64,000 bases of DNA from Roseobacter insulae (GTDB lineage: Bacteria; Pseudomonadota; Alphaproteobacteria; Rhodobacterales; Rhodobacteraceae). The DNA lies in NCBI RefSeq assembly GCF_019375555.1, contig NZ_JAHXDN010000004.1, forward strand, positions 186,001 to 250,000, given 5' to 3'. This document shows positions 8,824 to 17,290 of the stretch, piece by piece (position 1 is the first letter of the stretch; every line of letters starts with the position of its first letter). Under the pieces are notes generated by a model. The model ran no database searches and was not told the origin of the DNA. It saw nothing but the letters and a program-made list of their open reading frames with translations. The position numbers were made by a program, and so were the translations under genes.

Positions 8824-10491
8824 TCATTCCGCCGGTTCTGGCGCATTGTCGGGGTTGGTGGTTTGCACCCCAGCACGCTCCCTTTGGCTGTCACGCCAAA
8901 TGGCTTTCACCAGCGCGATACATTGCAGCACCATCACGATTGAGAAGGGGAAGGCCCCGATCACCATCGCTGTTTGAATGGCCTTGTGACCCCCTGCAAT
9001 CAGCAACGCTGCGACCACGGCCCCAAGCGCTATGCCCCAGAAATAGATGTGAGGACGTGCCTTGGGGCCTTCATCTCCCGCAGCGTTGATCGTGTTCACG
9101 ATCAGAACGGCCGAATCCGCTGTGGTCACAAGATAGGTCATCAGCAGAATCACGATGATGACGGACATGATCCAGCCCATCGAAGCGCTTAACATGTGCT
9201 GAACCATCGCAAAGATCTTATCGCCGTCAGGGGCGCCGACGATAACCCCATCCGCCGACCCGTTCAGTTCCAGATCAATCGCCGTGCCGCCTGCCCATGT
9301 GAACCAGACAAAGCACATCAGGGACGGGACGATCATCGCGCCCAGAACGAATTCGCGGATTGTCCGGCCCTTGGAGATACGCGCCAGGAACAGGCCCACG
9401 AACGGCGCGAATGCCACCCACCATGCCCAGTAGAAAACGGACCATCCACCCTGCCAGCCCTCAAGGCTGGTTGCGATCGATCCTTCGACACCATCGCTGC
9501 GCCAAACGCGGAACATCATGTCCGGCATCGCAATGAGATAGTCCCACACCCCGAGGATCAACGCCTGAAGCCCAAACCACGTGGACCCGAAGATGAGGAA
9601 GAATGCCAAGAGGAAAATGGACAGGCCCATGTTGAGGTTGGACAGCCACTTGATCCCTTTACCAACACCGGACAGCGCTGACATGGTGGATGCACCCATG
9701 ATCACGAGGATCGCCACGACAATACCCATTGTGTTGGCCGTGCCCGCCTCGTTGGTCAGGCCACCGATGCCGATGCGCGTCAGGCCGGCGACAAACTGTT
9801 CGACGCCGAAACCAAGCGTCTGCGCCACGCCGAGAATGGTCGCCACAACCGCCACGATGTCGATCAGGTGACCCAGACCACCCGAGAGCGATTTGCCAAA
9901 AAGCGGTGTCAGCGAGGATCGCATCGTCAGTGGCAGGCCACGCCGGTAACAGAAAAACCCCAGCGACAGGCCTGCAATCGCGTAGCACGCCCAGGCGCCT
10001 AACCCCCAGTGTAGGAAGGACCACTTGTAGGCATTGCGCACGTTCTCGGCGCTTGATCCCTCAACCAGCCCCTTGATCACTTCCGGGTTGTTGCCCCAGT
10101 GATAAACAGGTTCGGCAACCGCCCATGTCAACATGCCAACGCCGATCCCGGCGCCGAACATCATGGAAAACCAGGAGAAATTGGAAAAATCGGGCCTGTC
10201 ATCCTCGACCCCCAACCGTAGTTTACCCGCCGATGGCCAGAGCGCCAGCCCGATGCAAAGCAGGACGAAAAGCGCGACAATCCAGATGTACCAATAGGCC
10301 GTGTTCGACAGGATGAAGCTGTTGATCGTGTCGAGAATTTTGCCGGCCTGTTCGGGGAACACGACCGCCCAAATGACCAGCACGGCGACAATGATTTTCG
10401 ATATCACCGCGACATGCTTGCTGAATCCTGCATAAAAACCACTTTCAGCGGTTGCGATGGGCAGGTCCATCAGTGGTGGTTTGATTGACAT
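8824..10491 (-). CDS. BCCT-family transporter (betaine/choline/carnitine or DMSP type)
   Basis: 555 aa with about 12 hydrophobic segments. Family signatures are present: FSMMFGAGIGVGMLTWAVAEP (residues about 107-127) and the segment-8 Trp-rich motif SVFYWAWWVAFAPFVGLFLARISKGRTIREF (about 344-374). BCCT carriers import quaternary ammonium or sulfonium compounds with Na+ or H+. The glycine-rich GIGVGM motif is compatible with a Na+- or H+-coupled betaine/choline/DMSP carrier, and substrate cannot be fixed from sequence. It is divergent from a LysR regulator. Confidence 0.93.
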   Translation of the reverse strand: MSIKPPLMDLPIATAESGFYAGFSKHVAVISKIIVAVLVIWAVVFPEQAGKILDTINSFILSNTAYWYIWIVALFVLLCIGLALWPSAGKLRLGVEDDRPDFSNFSWFSMMFGAGIGVGMLTWAVAEPVYHWGNNPEVIKGLVEGSSAENVRNAYKWSFLHWGLGAWACYAIAGLSLGFFCYRRGLPLTMRSSLTPLFGKSLSGGLGHLIDIVAVVATILGVAQTLGFGVEQFVAGLTRIGIGGLTNEAGTANTMGIVVAILVIMGASTMSALSGVGKGIKWLSNLNMGLSIFLLAFFLIFGSTWFGLQALILGVWDYLIAMPDMMFRVWRSDGVEGSIATSLEGWQGGWSVFYWAWWVAFAPFVGLFLARISKGRTIREFVLGAMIVPSLMCFVWFTWAGGTAIDLELNGSADGVIVGAPDGDKIFAMVQHMLSASMGWIMSVIIVILLMTYLVTTADSAVLIVNTINAAGDEGPKARPHIYFWGIALGAVVAALLIAGGHKAIQTAMVIGAFPFSIVMVLQCIALVKAIWRDSQRERAGVQTTNPDNAPEPAE

Positions 10492-10658
10492 ATTTCCCTC
10501 ACCTGGTTGTTTTGTCCCCGTTTTGCGTCGACGTCTGCGTGCCTACCGAATTCACCGGGGTCGGCCGGCATGAAGTGAGCTTTTGGCACGGGCGCCTCTG
10601 CACGACACCCCAAGTCTACGGATCAAAAATCGTTTGATAACCGGCAACATGTACCTGT

Positions 10659-11612
10659 ATGGTTTCCAAAATTGGAAACCTTGGTTTGGCAAAACGCGCG
10701 CTCATCTCTGCCCTCGGCGACGTCGATATCCGCCTTCTGCGGATCTTCGTGACCGTCACCGAATGCGGCGGGTTTGCAGCGTCGGAACTGGAGCTGAACA
10801 TCGGCCGCTCCACCATTTCCAAGCACATCGCCGATCTGGAACTGCGCATTGGTCTCAAGCTGTGCAACCGCGGGCCATCAGGGTTTTCGCTGACATCCGA
10901 GGGCGAGCAAGTGCTGCTGGCAACGCGTCATCTGTTGTCAAAGATTGACGACTTCCAGTCCGAAATCGACGACATTCACGCGAATTTGGCAGGTACTCTG
11001 CGGGTCGGCATCTTCGATCAATCCAGCACCAATCCGCGTGCCCACATTCATGAAGCCATCCGGCACTTCGACGACGCAGCACCCGACGTCTCGCTGGAAA
11101 TTGTTCTGGACACGCCGAGTGCATTGGAATCGCGGGTGACGGATGGCGCGCTCGAGCTTGCAATCGTGCCTGTTTACCGGCAGTCGTCATCGCTCAGATA
11201 TCAGGTGCTCTATGACGAATACATGACCCTGTATTGTGGCGAAAAGCATGAGCTATATGACACCCCGGTCACGGGAAGCCTGAAAGATCTGGATCTCACT
11301 CAGTATAAATACGCAGGCTACAGCTTTAACTCTCCGAACATGATGGCAGGGCGCAATCTGGGGTTTGTCAGGGCCGCGCGGGCCAAGGAAGAGGAGGCGC
11401 TGGCGCTTCTCATACAGTCGGGCCGTTACATCGGGTATCTGGCAGACCATGTTGCGGAGACCTTCTTCGACAAGGGCAAGGTGCGAAAGATCTGCCCGGA
11501 TGAAACAAGCTACATGACCAGATTTGGCGCGATCACGCGGCGCAAACCGGAACCCGACAGGAAAACCCAGCGGTTTCTGGAGTGTCTGACGGCTGCGCAC
11601 CAAAAATCCTGA
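10659..11612 (+). CDS. LysR-family regulator divergent from BCCT carrier
   Basis: 317 aa as called from ATG 10659. The helix-turn-helix lies at about residues 22-80 (DIRLLRIFVTVTECGGFAAS, GRSTISKHIADLE), with a LysR effector domain after residue 105. The N-terminal extension before the HTH is longer than usual and the first codons sit inside a near-perfect palindrome, so an in-frame TTG at 10686 could be the real start. Probable regulator of the BCCT gene (inference from divergence). Confidence 0.85.
   Translation: MVSKIGNLGLAKRALISALGDVDIRLLRIFVTVTECGGFAASELELNIGRSTISKHIADLELRIGLKLCNRGPSGFSLTSEGEQVLLATRHLLSKIDDFQSEIDDIHANLAGTLRVGIFDQSSTNPRAHIHEAIRHFDDAAPDVSLEIVLDTPSALESRVTDGALELAIVPVYRQSSSLRYQVLYDEYMTLYCGEKHELYDTPVTGSLKDLDLTQYKYAGYSFNSPNMMAGRNLGFVRAARAKEEEALALLIQSGRYIGYLADHVAETFFDKGKVRKICPDETSYMTRFGAITRRKPEPDRKTQRFLECLTAAHQKS
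10661..10680. promoter_or_regulatory. 20-bp palindrome at the LysR start codon
   Basis: GGTTTCCAAAATTGGAAACC: 9-bp arms GGTTTCCAA/TTGGAAACC around AA. It has the shape of a homodimer operator. Position over the presumed start codon suggests autorepression or a downstream true start. Confidence 0.55.
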
Positions 11613-11661
11613 CCGGATCAGACCGACGATGCGGCCTGCAATCACCGTCTCGCAGAGCCGC

Positions 11662-12567
11662 TCAGGTAATCGGGCAGATGATGTCCGGCACGATGCCGGA
11701 CCGGTTGATGTAGGGCGTGACATCGCATCCCGCGAACAATCCGAAACTGGTGATCAGGACTGACTTCAACCCGGCGGCGCGCGCGCCCAGGATATCCGTG
11801 TGCAGGGTATCACCGACCATCGCAATCCGGTCCGGAGCGATCCCTGACAGTTTCTTTTTGACGTCGTCGAAGGCATTGCCGAACGGCTTGCCGAAGAAAT
11901 GCGGGGCAATGCCGGCTTCATCAGCCAACTGATGTGCAAAGAACCCCGGCTCGCAGCTCAGCCCGGTTTCGCGCGGGGCCACGATATCGGGGTTGGCAAC
12001 CAGCAGCGGGCGCGCCTGATCGGTGAGCGCGTATCGGAGAGCGGTGTAGGTTGCCGTGTCCATCGCCGCACTGGACAGAATCAGGAACCCATCCACCTGC
12101 GGCTGCGTCTGCGCCGTCCACCGCACCACATCAGCATCAAAATCTGCAAATGTGTCGATCTCGGTGCTGATTGCGCCCCATCGCCCGGTAGTGAGGTGAG
12201 TGTCCAATCGGGCGGCACAAACATCTCTGCTGGCGACCACTTCGTCTGCCGAAAAGTCAAACCCCAGGCGGTGGTACTTGCGCAAAGCCGCTGCCCGGGT
12301 GTCGCTGGCCGCATTCGTCAGCACCACCAGTTTTTTGCCCATCGCGCGCAGCTGCGCCATGCGTTCAACCGCACCGGGGATCGGCGTCTGCCCAACGTTC
12401 AGGACACCAAAGGCATCCAGCACGAATGCATCGACCCGATCCGCCACCTCGGCGAGTGATTTCAGATGATCAGACCTCGCGGGAAATGCCGTTTCCGGCA
12501 GGCGACCCCGTACCGCCTCGTAGCGCGCAAACGCCGCATCGGTCGTGAGCGTGGACAGGTACGACAT
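11662..12567 (-). CDS. HAD-superfamily IIA phosphatase (NagD/4-nitrophenylphosphatase-like)
   Basis: 301 aa. Motif I is DAFVLDAFGVLNVGQTPIPGA, motif II LVVLTNAAS, and the C-terminal motif FGKPFGNAFDDV plus MVGDTLHTDILGARAAGLKSVLI supplies Lys and the acidic pair. The C2-type cap lies between residues about 95 and 215. Such enzymes dephosphorylate sugar or glycerol phosphates. It is the last gene of a leftward six-gene operon, 4 bp after the epimerase-like gene, so its substrate is probably a phosphorylated intermediate of the same sugar or polyol pathway. Confidence 0.88.
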   Translation of the reverse strand: MSYLSTLTTDAAFARYEAVRGRLPETAFPARSDHLKSLAEVADRVDAFVLDAFGVLNVGQTPIPGAVERMAQLRAMGKKLVVLTNAASDTRAAALRKYHRLGFDFSADEVVASRDVCAARLDTHLTTGRWGAISTEIDTFADFDADVVRWTAQTQPQVDGFLILSSAAMDTATYTALRYALTDQARPLLVANPDIVAPRETGLSCEPGFFAHQLADEAGIAPHFFGKPFGNAFDDVKKKLSGIAPDRIAMVGDTLHTDILGARAAGLKSVLITSFGLFAGCDVTPYINRSGIVPDIICPIT

Positions 12568-12571
12568 CCGC

Positions 12572-13420
12572 TCAAATCAGCCGATATTGCCGCGCTTTGT
12601 TGCGCAGGAAGGGTAAACCGATGTCCATGACCTCGCGGTGGTCTTCCGCAACCGGGCGCCAGACGGACAAACCATGGGCGATCTCGGGCGGCATATTGAC
12701 GAAACTTTCCATGGCCAACCCTCCGTCGAACCCGATCGCCGCAAGGGTGGCGAAGATCTCGTCCCAGTCGCATGTTCCCATGCCCGGTGTCCCCCGGTCA
12801 CTCTCGGAAAGATGGATGTAGCGCAGGTGATCGCGGCCGTCCAGAATGCCATTTCCCGCGCCTTTTTCCTCGATGTTCATATGGTAGGTATCAAGGTGCA
12901 GGAACATGTTTTCAGCGCCGACCTTTTCAATCATGGCGACACCCTGCGCAGCCGTGTTGATAAGATGCGTCTCGTAGCGGTTCACAGGTTCAATGCCAAA
13001 CAGAATACCCGCATCTTGCGCATGGCGCGCCGCTGCACCCAGCGCACGGGCCACGTTGTCGATTTCCTGCTCGGTTGGTGGCAGACCGGAGCGTTCTCCG
13101 ATACCGCCATAGGTAACTCCGCTCAATGCCAGCGCTCCCATAGCCGCGGTTTTCTCAATGGCGGCTTTCAGGAACTTGACCGCACCATCCGGGTTGTGTG
13201 ACGCCCAGACGGTCTCTGGCAACCCAAGCGAGCAAACGGCCTTGAGACCTGCCTTTTCCAACAGGTCACGGCTGTGCTCTGCATCGGCAGAGGGCGGATC
13301 CAGCAATGCGATCTCTATGAAGTCCATACCGTCGGCAACACCGGCTGCCACCGCGTGCTCGGCTCCGGTCCGGTCCCAACGCATCGTCCACATGCTTGTG
13401 TGTACGCCAAATCCCTTCAT
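12572..13420 (-). CDS. Sugar-phosphate isomerase/epimerase, ketose-3-epimerase-like TIM barrel
   Basis: 282 aa, xylose-isomerase-like TIM-barrel (AP endonuclease 2) fold. Visible metal and active-site motifs are FGIEPVNRYETHLINTA (Glu), FLHLDTYHMNIEEK (Asp-His) and HLSESDRGTPGMGTCDWDE (His and Glu region). The LDTYHMNIEE and RGTPG pair resembles D-tagatose/D-psicose 3-epimerases more than hydroxypyruvate isomerase. It would interconvert free or phosphorylated ketoses. The start overlaps the SDR stop by one base (TGATG). Confidence 0.85.
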   Translation of the reverse strand: MKGFGVHTSMWTMRWDRTGAEHAVAAGVADGMDFIEIALLDPPSADAEHSRDLLEKAGLKAVCSLGLPETVWASHNPDGAVKFLKAAIEKTAAMGALALSGVTYGGIGERSGLPPTEQEIDNVARALGAAARHAQDAGILFGIEPVNRYETHLINTAAQGVAMIEKVGAENMFLHLDTYHMNIEEKGAGNGILDGRDHLRYIHLSESDRGTPGMGTCDWDEIFATLAAIGFDGGLAMESFVNMPPEIAHGLSVWRPVAEDHREVMDIGLPFLRNKARQYRLI

Positions 13421-14190
13421 CAGACGCTTGAATAGCCTCCCTCGATCATCATCAGCGCACCGTTCACCAGATCAGAGGCGGGCGATGCGAGATAAAGCGC
13501 CATATCCGCGATTTCGGTCGGTTCGCCAAACCGTCCCAAAGGGGTGGCTGCCAGAAATGGCTCCGATTTTTCAGCGGGGCTCCAGAGCTTCCGCCCCATA
13601 TCCGTCATCACAACCGTCGGGCAAATGGCATTCACCTGAATGTTGTGCGGTGCAAGCTCGGTCATCAATGCCTTGGTCAGAGCATTCAACCCGCCTTTGG
13701 ATGCTGCGTAGGCCGCATGATCCGGCAGGGCGATGACGCCTGTTTGCGATGAGATGTTTATGATTTTCCCACGCTTTTGCGCCATCATCCGGGGGGCCAG
13801 TTGTCTGGACAGAAGGAAGGGTGCGCGCAGGTTAAGCGCCATCGTCAAATCCCAGTCTTCGACCGCGAAACCGGTTGCCGGGCCGACGATGGCGATGCCC
13901 GCGGAATTGATCAGGATATCGATCGTTCCTGTAAGCGCCAACGCCTGTGAGGCCACGCTTTGAACCCCGTCAACCGTCGCCAGATCGGCGGATATCGTGC
14001 TGCAGGTTCCACCCGCTTTTTCTATTTCCGATTTGAGTGTTTGGAGCTTGTCTGCGTTGCGACCGGTCGCAATGATCCGCGCGCCGGCCTCGGCAAACAC
14101 CTTGCAGATCTCCTCGCCGATGCCGGATGACGCGCCGGTTACCAGGGCGGTCTGTCGGCGAATGGAAAAACGTTCCTGCCACCTCTCCAT
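13420..14190 (-). CDS. Short-chain dehydrogenase/reductase
   Basis: 256 aa, classical SDR. NAD(P)-binding TGASSGIGEEI (residues about 18-28), NSAGIA at about 90, catalytic YAASKGGLNALTKAL (Tyr/Lys) at about 160-175, preceded by NISSQTG (Ser). Likely oxidises a polyol or reduces a ketose of the local pathway; gluconate-5-dehydrogenase-like enzymes have this form. Middle gene of the leftward operon. Confidence 0.9.
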   Translation of the reverse strand: MERWQERFSIRRQTALVTGASSGIGEEICKVFAEAGARIIATGRNADKLQTLKSEIEKAGGTCSTISADLATVDGVQSVASQALALTGTIDILINSAGIAIVGPATGFAVEDWDLTMALNLRAPFLLSRQLAPRMMAQKRGKIINISSQTGVIALPDHAAYAASKGGLNALTKALMTELAPHNIQVNAICPTVVMTDMGRKLWSPAEKSEPFLAATPLGRFGEPTEIADMALYLASPASDLVNGALMMIEGGYSSV

Positions 14191-14193
14191 GCC

Positions 14194-14751
14194 TTACTCC
14201 ATATTCGTATGGTTGGCGCGCATGTCATCTGCGGACATGCCCGTCACAGCCCGCAGATGCAGGATCAGAATTTCGAAAAACATGAACATGACTGCTTCAA
14301 AGAGCGAGCCCATGGGCAATACCGAACCGGACACATCCCGATCATTCGCCATGGTCTGTGCCGGCAAATGCACCACGTAATCTGCGGATCGCGGCACCGC
14401 GCCCCCGGGTTCGGCCGTCACGCAAAGGACCTTGGCCCCGGCGCTTCTGGCCTCTTCAACCAGCCCGGCAACGGTTGAAAAACTTCCCGGCCCCGCGCTG
14501 ACAATCAGCAGATCGCCCGTTGCGATGCGCGGCGTTGTCATATCGCCGACCATATGCGCGTCCAGCCCCATGTGGAACAACCGCATCGCCAAGGCCTTGA
14601 TCATCAACCCTTCGCGCCCCACGCCATAGAGCGCGATGCGCCGGGCGTTCAGAATGGGCGCTGACATGGCCTCGGCCTGATCGGGAAGCGCCTGGCCGAG
14701 CACCGCCGCGACCTCAGCTGTTGCACGACTACCCAGCTCCGATAGTGTCAT
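14194..14751 (-). CDS. SIS-domain protein, 6-phospho-3-hexuloisomerase-like
   Basis: 185 aa. A single SIS domain with ARRIALYGVGREGLMIKALA, MRLFHMGLDAHMVGDMTTP and GDLLIVSAGPGSF, closely matching the layout of 3-hexulose-6-phosphate isomerase (PHI), including the conserved AMRL-H-G segment. PHI converts 3-hexulose-6-phosphate to fructose-6-phosphate. No hexulose-phosphate synthase is present, so the real substrate is probably another ketose phosphate. Overlaps the upstream gene by ATGA. Confidence 0.83.
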   Translation of the reverse strand: MTLSELGSRATAEVAAVLGQALPDQAEAMSAPILNARRIALYGVGREGLMIKALAMRLFHMGLDAHMVGDMTTPRIATGDLLIVSAGPGSFSTVAGLVEEARSAGAKVLCVTAEPGGAVPRSADYVVHLPAQTMANDRDVSGSVLPMGSLFEAVMFMFFEILILHLRAVTGMSADDMRANHTNME

Positions 14752-16109
14752 TCTGCGGCTCCTTTCACTGACCCACCCTTTAACCGCGCCAGGACTGCCG
14801 ATAAGGCGTCTTCGAACAGACCGGCCTCCTTGAGAAAATCAAGGATCGTGTAGCGGCTGCGAATGTAGGCCGCGGCGCGGATGGTTCTTTCGAGGTGATC
14901 TGAGGACACGCCGATGTCGGCCGCGGTGCTGGGCGCGCCAGCGGCCATCAGCATGGATTGCATCTCCTGCGCGCGGAAAAGGTGTTGCTGCATCAAATCC
15001 CGTGTCTTGGGCCAGTGGGCACGCACCCTTGCTAACCGGTCCTTATGTGTGGGCAAGTCTGGCCATTTGGCCCGTGTTTCTGCGACCGCTCTGTCAGCGA
15101 TGCGCGGGTCCGGAATAACACGCGCCAGTTCGGCCAGAGATGTGTCAATATCCGGAGCAGGGGCGGTGATCCGGGACAAATCCTGCGCCAGCAGCCAGTC
15201 ATAAAGCGCCAGGGATACCATGCATCCAACCGCGACCGCTGCGCCATGGCTGACTTTTATGCCATTGATGCTGTGGCCTTCCATTTCCCACATATGCGCA
15301 ATTTGATGGTCCGCCCCGGAGGCTGGACGCGATGTGCCATGAAACTCCATCGCGAAACCAACGGCGGTCAGGCCGATGAACAAGCGCGCGCAGGCATCGA
15401 AATCACCTGTTGCCAGCGCCTCCGGGCCCGACAGCCAGTCGCGCAGATGGTCCTGCACCAGCGGCCATGCGGTATCGTCGCGGGCCTCGGCGCCAACAAG
15501 CTCTGCCAAAAGCCAGTCGCCGCCCGCCGGTGATTTACCCGCCAGATCTCCGTAACCCCAGCCGGTCATCTCCGCGGGCGCATTCGCGATCACGTCGAGG
15601 TCGGCCACCAGGGCAACCGGCGCGCGCGTCGGGATGGTGACCTTGAACCCGTCGCGCGCCAGAGGCGCCCCTGCGCTTGTGTATCCGTCCATGGATGCAG
15701 CGGTTGCCACGCTGACATACCGCCGGTCCGTCTCAAAGGCTGCGAATTTCACAAGGTCGTTGATCACCCCCGATCCGACAGACACCGGAAAGAGGAACGC
15801 GTCAGCCTTCAGCCTGCTCAGGAACGGCGCGGCCTCGTCGACGGATGCCTTGGGCAGCGGGTCATTGGTCAGCACCAGCTGATCGACGGCGAACCCGGAT
15901 GCGCGCAGACTGTCGCAGACCGCGCTGCCCGCAGCATCGAAACCTGCCTGATCGGCGAACACGATTGCTTTTCGGGTGTCGGTCAGGGCGGCGGTTGCCG
16001 GCCCGACATGCGCAATGGCTCCGCGGTCGATGATCAACCGTTCGGTGACGGCGGATTTCGCAACCGCCGGGGCGATCAGCGCGTCGAACTGCACCTTCCA
16101 AGCACTCAT
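14748..16109 (-). CDS. sn-glycerol-1-phosphate dehydrogenase (AraM/G1PDH) homologue
   Basis: 453 aa, iron-containing alcohol dehydrogenase fold of the G1PDH branch. Evidence is SVGSGVINDLVKFAAF (NAD-binding), ATAASMDGYTS, GYGDLAGKSPAGGDW (metal Asp), PASGADHQIAHMWEM (metal His) and KVSHGAAVAVG (metal His). Archaeal and Bacillus AraM enzymes interconvert dihydroxyacetone phosphate and glycerol-1-phosphate. In a proteobacterial sugar operon the likely role is oxidation of a glycerol-1-phosphate-like or other polyol-phosphate intermediate (inference). It overlaps neighbours on both sides by ATGA. Confidence 0.85.
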   Translation of the reverse strand: MSAWKVQFDALIAPAVAKSAVTERLIIDRGAIAHVGPATAALTDTRKAIVFADQAGFDAAGSAVCDSLRASGFAVDQLVLTNDPLPKASVDEAAPFLSRLKADAFLFPVSVGSGVINDLVKFAAFETDRRYVSVATAASMDGYTSAGAPLARDGFKVTIPTRAPVALVADLDVIANAPAEMTGWGYGDLAGKSPAGGDWLLAELVGAEARDDTAWPLVQDHLRDWLSGPEALATGDFDACARLFIGLTAVGFAMEFHGTSRPASGADHQIAHMWEMEGHSINGIKVSHGAAVAVGCMVSLALYDWLLAQDLSRITAPAPDIDTSLAELARVIPDPRIADRAVAETRAKWPDLPTHKDRLARVRAHWPKTRDLMQQHLFRAQEMQSMLMAAGAPSTAADIGVSSDHLERTIRAAAYIRSRYTILDFLKEAGLFEDALSAVLARLKGGSVKGAAE

Positions 16110-17152
16110 AAGCGCGCCTCCGCAGGCTGGTTTGAGAGGGTTCTGCCGCTGCCGTCGAACTGGTGAATCCGGTGGGGCGGAAAGTTAACGCTGACGGTCT
16201 GACCGGCTTTCGTGACGTCTTCGCCGTCTGTCTTGACGACAAGACGTTCGCCATCGCCGCCTTGCAGGTAAAGATAGCTTTCACCGCCCAACTGCTCCTT
16301 GACGGACACTTTGAGATCAAGGTCGCCAGCGCCGGGCGCACCCAGGGCAATGTGTTCCGGTCTGATGCCAAGGCGCCGCGCGCCGTCCAACCGGGAAAGG
16401 GCCGCGCCAAACGCCGATCCGGCATCAAAGATGTTCATTGCGGGGGACCCGATGAACCCTGCCACGAACTCCGATGAGGGTCGGTGATACAGGTCCATCG
16501 GGCTGCCGACCTGCTCGATCCGGCCCGCATTCAAGACAACGATCTGGTCAGCCATTGTCATCGCCTCAACCTGATCGTGGGTCACGTAGATCATTGTGGC
16601 ATTCAGCTGATCGTGCAGCGCTTCCAGCTCAACGCGCATCTGCACCCGCAGCTTGGCGTCCAGGTTGGAGAGCGGTTCATCGAAGAGAAACACCTTTGGC
16701 TTTTTCACGATGGACCGACCAATCGCCACCCTCTGGCGTTGGCCACCGGAAAGCTGCCCGGGCTTGCGTTCCAGCAATTCGCTCAGTTGCAGGATTTTGG
16801 CAGCTTCTTCAACGCGGGTGTGCCGCTCCTGCGCGCCGACCCCACCGACCTTCATGCCAAATTCCATGTTCGCCCGCACCGTCATATGCGGATAAAGCGC
16901 GTAGGATTGGAAGACCATCGACACGTCGCGATCCACCGGCTCAAGCTGCGTGACGTCCTTTTCCCCGATCCGGATGGTCCCGCCATCAACTGATTCTAGC
17001 CCGGCGATGGTTCTGAGCAGCGTTGACTTGCCACAACCGGATGGCCCGACAAAAACGACAAACTCCCCGTCCGGCACGGTCAGCGACACATTGAAAAGAG
17101 CCTGCATTGCCCCGTAAAACTTGTTTATTCCGCTCAATTCAACCGTGGCCAA
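16106..17152 (-). CDS. ABC transporter ATPase, MalK/UgpC (CUT1) family
   Basis: 348 aa. Walker A GPSGCGKSTLLR, signature LSGGQRQRVAIGRS, Walker B VFLFDEPLSNLD, switch His in VTHDQVEAM, then the MalK-type regulatory beta domain (LGIRPEHIALG). It energises the CUT1 importer encoded divergently at 17291-20406. The start codon is TTG (TTGGCCACG at 17152) with GGGAG seven bases upstream. First gene of the leftward operon. Confidence 0.94.
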   Translation of the reverse strand: MATVELSGINKFYGAMQALFNVSLTVPDGEFVVFVGPSGCGKSTLLRTIAGLESVDGGTIRIGEKDVTQLEPVDRDVSMVFQSYALYPHMTVRANMEFGMKVGGVGAQERHTRVEEAAKILQLSELLERKPGQLSGGQRQRVAIGRSIVKKPKVFLFDEPLSNLDAKLRVQMRVELEALHDQLNATMIYVTHDQVEAMTMADQIVVLNAGRIEQVGSPMDLYHRPSSEFVAGFIGSPAMNIFDAGSAFGAALSRLDGARRLGIRPEHIALGAPGAGDLDLKVSVKEQLGGESYLYLQGGDGERLVVKTDGEDVTKAGQTVSVNFPPHRIHQFDGSGRTLSNQPAEARL

Positions 17153-17234
17153 AGCTTTGTCTCCCTTTGGGTCAAACTACATCTTTATCGGTGACCCATC
17201 GACATTTTCATGTTGACTTCTGTGCCATTCATTA

Positions 17235-17260
17235 CATTTGTATGTGATCCGATACAAATG
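17235..17260. promoter_or_regulatory. Perfect inverted repeat in the divergent promoter; candidate SorC-family operator
   Basis: CATTTGTAT and ATACAAATG are exact reverse complements, 9-bp arms with an 8-bp spacer, centred between the divergent ABC ATPase and binding-protein genes. The locus-encoded SorC-type regulator is the obvious candidate binder. Confidence 0.65.
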
Positions 17261-17290
17261 GATGTCAACAGTTTCCGATGGGAGGAACAC

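Noticed and set aside
14194..14751. Ribulose-monophosphate pathway gene (hxlB)
   Set aside because: Sequence resembles PHI, but no hexulose-6-phosphate synthase or methanol/formaldehyde gene is present, so the symbol was withheld.
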